From the NCBI GenBank assembly GCA_947374225.1, contig CANCAY010000001.1, positions 112,841 to 176,840 of the forward strand: DNA of 64,000 nt. The letters run 5' to 3'. The notes under the pieces are model-generated. The model had not been told where the DNA came from and searched no databases. It worked only from the letters and a program-made list of their open reading frames with translations. Of the stretch, positions 62,060 to 64,000 are shown piece by piece (within the stretch, counting starts at the first letter, position 1; the number at the start of each line of letters is the position of its first letter). Source of the DNA: Chitinophagaceae bacterium (GTDB lineage: Bacteria > Bacteroidota > Bacteroidia > Chitinophagales > Chitinophagaceae). The translations under genes and the position numbers were made by a program.

Positions 62060-63514
62060 ATGTCCAAGAAAAAATCAGATAATTCTAGGAGAGATTTTAT
62101 TAAAAACGCCTCGCTTGCAATGGGTGGTTTTTATATCTTACCAAGACACGTATTAGGTGGAAAAGGATTTATTGCCCCAAGCGATAAATTACAAATTGCA
62201 GGTATTGGTGCCGGTGGAAAAGGAGAAGGTGACTTATGGTCCTTCTACAATAGTGGAAAAGCAGATATCGCTTTTTTATGTGATGTAGATGAGCGTCAAA
62301 CAGCGAAAAGCCGTGAGCGTTATCCAAAAGCAAAAGTATACACAGACTATAGAGAGATGTTAGAAAAAGAAGCAAAGCATATAGATGCTGTTTCAGTTTC
62401 AACACCAGACCATATGCACGCTGTTCAAGCAATGGCTGCAATGCAATTAAAAAAGCACGTATATGTTCAAAAGCCAATGGCACATGACATTTACGAGGCA
62501 CGTATGATGACTAAAGCTGCACACGATCATAATGTAGTTACTCAAATGGGTAACCAAGGTTCTTCTGGTGACGGTGTACGTATGTTACAAGACTGGCATC
62601 AAGCTGGTTTAATTGGGGACATTCATACTATTTATTGTTACACTGACAGACCAGTATGGCCTCAAGGTGTTATGCGTCCAACTACTAATTCACCAATTCC
62701 AGCTGGATTGAATTTTGACTTATGGTTAGGTACCGCACCACAAAGAGATTATTTTGATGGCTTATTACCGTTTAACTGGAGAGGATGGTGGGATTACGGT
62801 ACCGGCGCATTAGGTGATATGGCTTGTCATATTATGGCTCCTGCATTTGCAGTAGCAGGTTTAGGATACCCTATTGCTGCTGAATGTAGTGTTGCAACAA
62901 GATACACTGCACCTTGGCAGAGACTAAACGCACCAGACAGTGGACCAATGTCGTCTCATATTATTTTAACTTTCAAAGGTCAAAATGGTAAACCAGACAT
63001 TAAATTACATTGGATGGATGGCGGAATTCAACCTGAAAGACCAGCTGAATTAGGACCTAATGAAGTGATGGGTGATGGTGGTAATGGTGTAATTTTTGAA
63101 GGAACTAAGGGAAAAATGATGGCAGGCACTTATGGAGTGAATCCTCAGTTATTACCTACCAATTTAACAAGTACTACCAAAGTGCCTCAAATAATTGAAA
63201 GAGTTAAAGGAGGTGCCGAAGGTCATTATGCAGCATGGGTGGAAGCTTGTATTGCAGGGCCAGGAAGTAGAGAAGCAAAAATGTTAAGTTCTCATTTTGA
63301 TATTGCAGGGCCTTTAACAGAGTCTGTATTAATGGGCAACTTAGCTATTAGAAGTTATGATGTTAAAGTGAATGACAAAAAAGGATTAAGTACTTACCCA
63401 GGCCGTAATATTCAATTATTATGGGATGGACCAAATATGAAGATTACCAATTTCGATCCAGCGAATCAGTTCGTGAAAAGAACGTATCGTGACGGTTGGT
63501 CATTGGGCGTTTAA
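62060..63514 (+). CDS. Tat-exported Gfo/Idh/MocA-family oxidoreductase
   Basis: A 484-residue protein. The N-terminus has a twin-arginine signal SRRDFIKNASLAMGGFYILP (about residues 8-27), so it should be exported folded with its cofactor. The Rossmann domain begins LQIAGIGAGGKGEGD, then AFLCDVDERQ, DAVSVSTPDHMHA and VQKPMAHD (about 138-145), where the lysine is typical of the family. Homologues act on sugars or glycosides such as N-acetylgalactosamine; the substrate here is unknown. TatC is encoded at 46885. Confidence 0.92.
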   Translation: MSKKKSDNSRRDFIKNASLAMGGFYILPRHVLGGKGFIAPSDKLQIAGIGAGGKGEGDLWSFYNSGKADIAFLCDVDERQTAKSRERYPKAKVYTDYREMLEKEAKHIDAVSVSTPDHMHAVQAMAAMQLKKHVYVQKPMAHDIYEARMMTKAAHDHNVVTQMGNQGSSGDGVRMLQDWHQAGLIGDIHTIYCYTDRPVWPQGVMRPTTNSPIPAGLNFDLWLGTAPQRDYFDGLLPFNWRGWWDYGTGALGDMACHIMAPAFAVAGLGYPIAAECSVATRYTAPWQRLNAPDSGPMSSHIILTFKGQNGKPDIKLHWMDGGIQPERPAELGPNEVMGDGGNGVIFEGTKGKMMAGTYGVNPQLLPTNLTSTTKVPQIIERVKGGAEGHYAAWVEACIAGPGSREAKMLSSHFDIAGPLTESVLMGNLAIRSYDVKVNDKKGLSTYPGRNIQLLWDGPNMKITNFDPANQFVKRTYRDGWSLGV

Positions 63515-63543
63515 TATAAAATATTCGACTTGTTTATTTACAG

Positions 63544-63575
63544 TCCCTCTCGATTTATCGGGAGGGATTTTTTTT
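63544..63575 (+). terminator. Terminator after the Gfo/Idh/MocA gene
   Basis: TCCCTC...GAGGGA stem extended by CGA/TCG, loop TTTA, then T8. Confidence 0.9.
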
Positions 63576-63702
63576 ATCCCTTACTTTTTGAATTCTATTT
63601 TTATAACATACCTTTTTTGAATATCAACTCCAATTTATTAAAAGCGTATCTTCATGAATAGAAAATATTTTATAAAAAGTAGTTAGCACTAATAGATAAA
63701 TT

Positions 63703-64000
63703 ATGGAAAATTTAGCAAGTCAGTTTTTATTAAGAAAAGATATTAATTTTTTAAATTTCGGATCCTTTGGGGCAACGCCTAAACCCGTGTTTGATTATTA
63801 CCAACAATGGCAAAAAGTATTAGAGGCAGAGCCCGTACAATTTATTGCATTTGACGGTCCTGAATATTTATCAACTTCCAGAGCTGCTTTGGCAAAATTT
63901 ATTCATTGCGACGACAAGGACGATTTAGTATATGTTACCAACCCTTCCTTTGGAATAAACATTATTGCAAAAAGCTTCCCTTTAGAAGCAGGAGATGAAA
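63703..64000 (+). CDS. Class V aminotransferase-fold PLP protein (partial, 5' end)
   Basis: The frame opens with ATG 63703 and runs off the window after about 99 codons. MENLASQFLLRKDINFLNFGSFGATPKPVFDYYQQW-type start (residues 1-36) and DLVYVTNPSFGINIIAKSF (about 74-92) match the isopenicillin-N epimerase-like branch of class V aminotransferases, where the latter is the phosphate-binding loop region. The PLP lysine lies beyond the edge. The substrate is unknown. Confidence 0.82.
   Translation, partial: MENLASQFLLRKDINFLNFGSFGATPKPVFDYYQQWQKVLEAEPVQFIAFDGPEYLSTSRAALAKFIHCDDKDDLVYVTNPSFGINIIAKSFPLEAGDE

Noticed and set aside
1-64000. CRISPR arrays, insertion sequences, prophage or rRNA
   Set aside because: No regularly spaced direct repeats, transposase, integrase or phage genes, and no rRNA sequence were found by reading through.

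Overview
The window comes from a low-GC member of the Bacteroidota, most likely a Chitinophagaceae-like bacterium. Nearly every gene is a typical Bacteroidota protein. Many starts are preceded at about 20-45 bases by the Bacteroidota -7 box TAnnTTTG, and Shine-Dalgarno sequences are mostly absent. Other lineage markers are the short ribosomal protein THX, a split cobalamin methionine synthase, a futalosine-pathway MqnC, and an argG operon led by a GNAT acyltransferase. The content is chromosomal housekeeping. I see no phage, insertion sequence, CRISPR array, rRNA or tRNA.

Layout. 1-2.1 kb: arginine synthesis on the minus strand (GNAT, argG), with an untranslated leader that I read as an arginine attenuator containing a 39-codon leader peptide. 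2.2-15.5 kb: YHS lipoprotein, SNF2-type helicase, ComB, a short SSB, gcvT, a PadR/PspC envelope-stress pair, an M16 peptidase pair, and divergent mqnC. 15.5-18.7 kb: an ECF sigma factor, a likely anti-sigma factor and two paralogous outer-membrane proteins, behind an ECF-like promoter. 18.8-31.7 kb: serS, gcvH-vanZ-marR-glycosidase, kup, a helicase-nuclease, an Ig-like lipoprotein, recR and yceI. 31.7-38.9 kb: a structured leader and the two-gene methionine synthase, LOG-family protein, a secreted unknown, xth and DUF4286. 39-49.8 kb: HU, THX, meaB with a glycosyltransferase, coaX with an outer-membrane protein and lptC, an aldo/keto reductase, a CorC-type transporter, tatC, rpiB and an M28 peptidase. 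49.8-50.3 kb: a gene-free stretch with two long imperfect inverted repeats. 50.3-64 kb: deoxyhypusine-synthase-like enzyme, SdpI-like protein, a trans-sulfuration enzyme, a phospholipid operon (CPBP protease, DUF2007, cdsA, psd), dusB, aldehyde dehydrogenase with glutathione peroxidase, a Tat-exported oxidoreductase, and the start of a class V aminotransferase cut by the window end.

Linked functions. MetH (two polypeptides) and the trans-sulfuration enzyme serve methionine/cysteine metabolism. GcvT and GcvH belong to glycine cleavage but lie 12 kb apart. CdsA and Psd make phosphatidylethanolamine. TatC could export the RR-signal oxidoreductase at the right end. The observations most worth following are the arginine attenuator, the structured metH leader, the double inverted-repeat element, and the ECF sigma operon with its tandem outer-membrane proteins.
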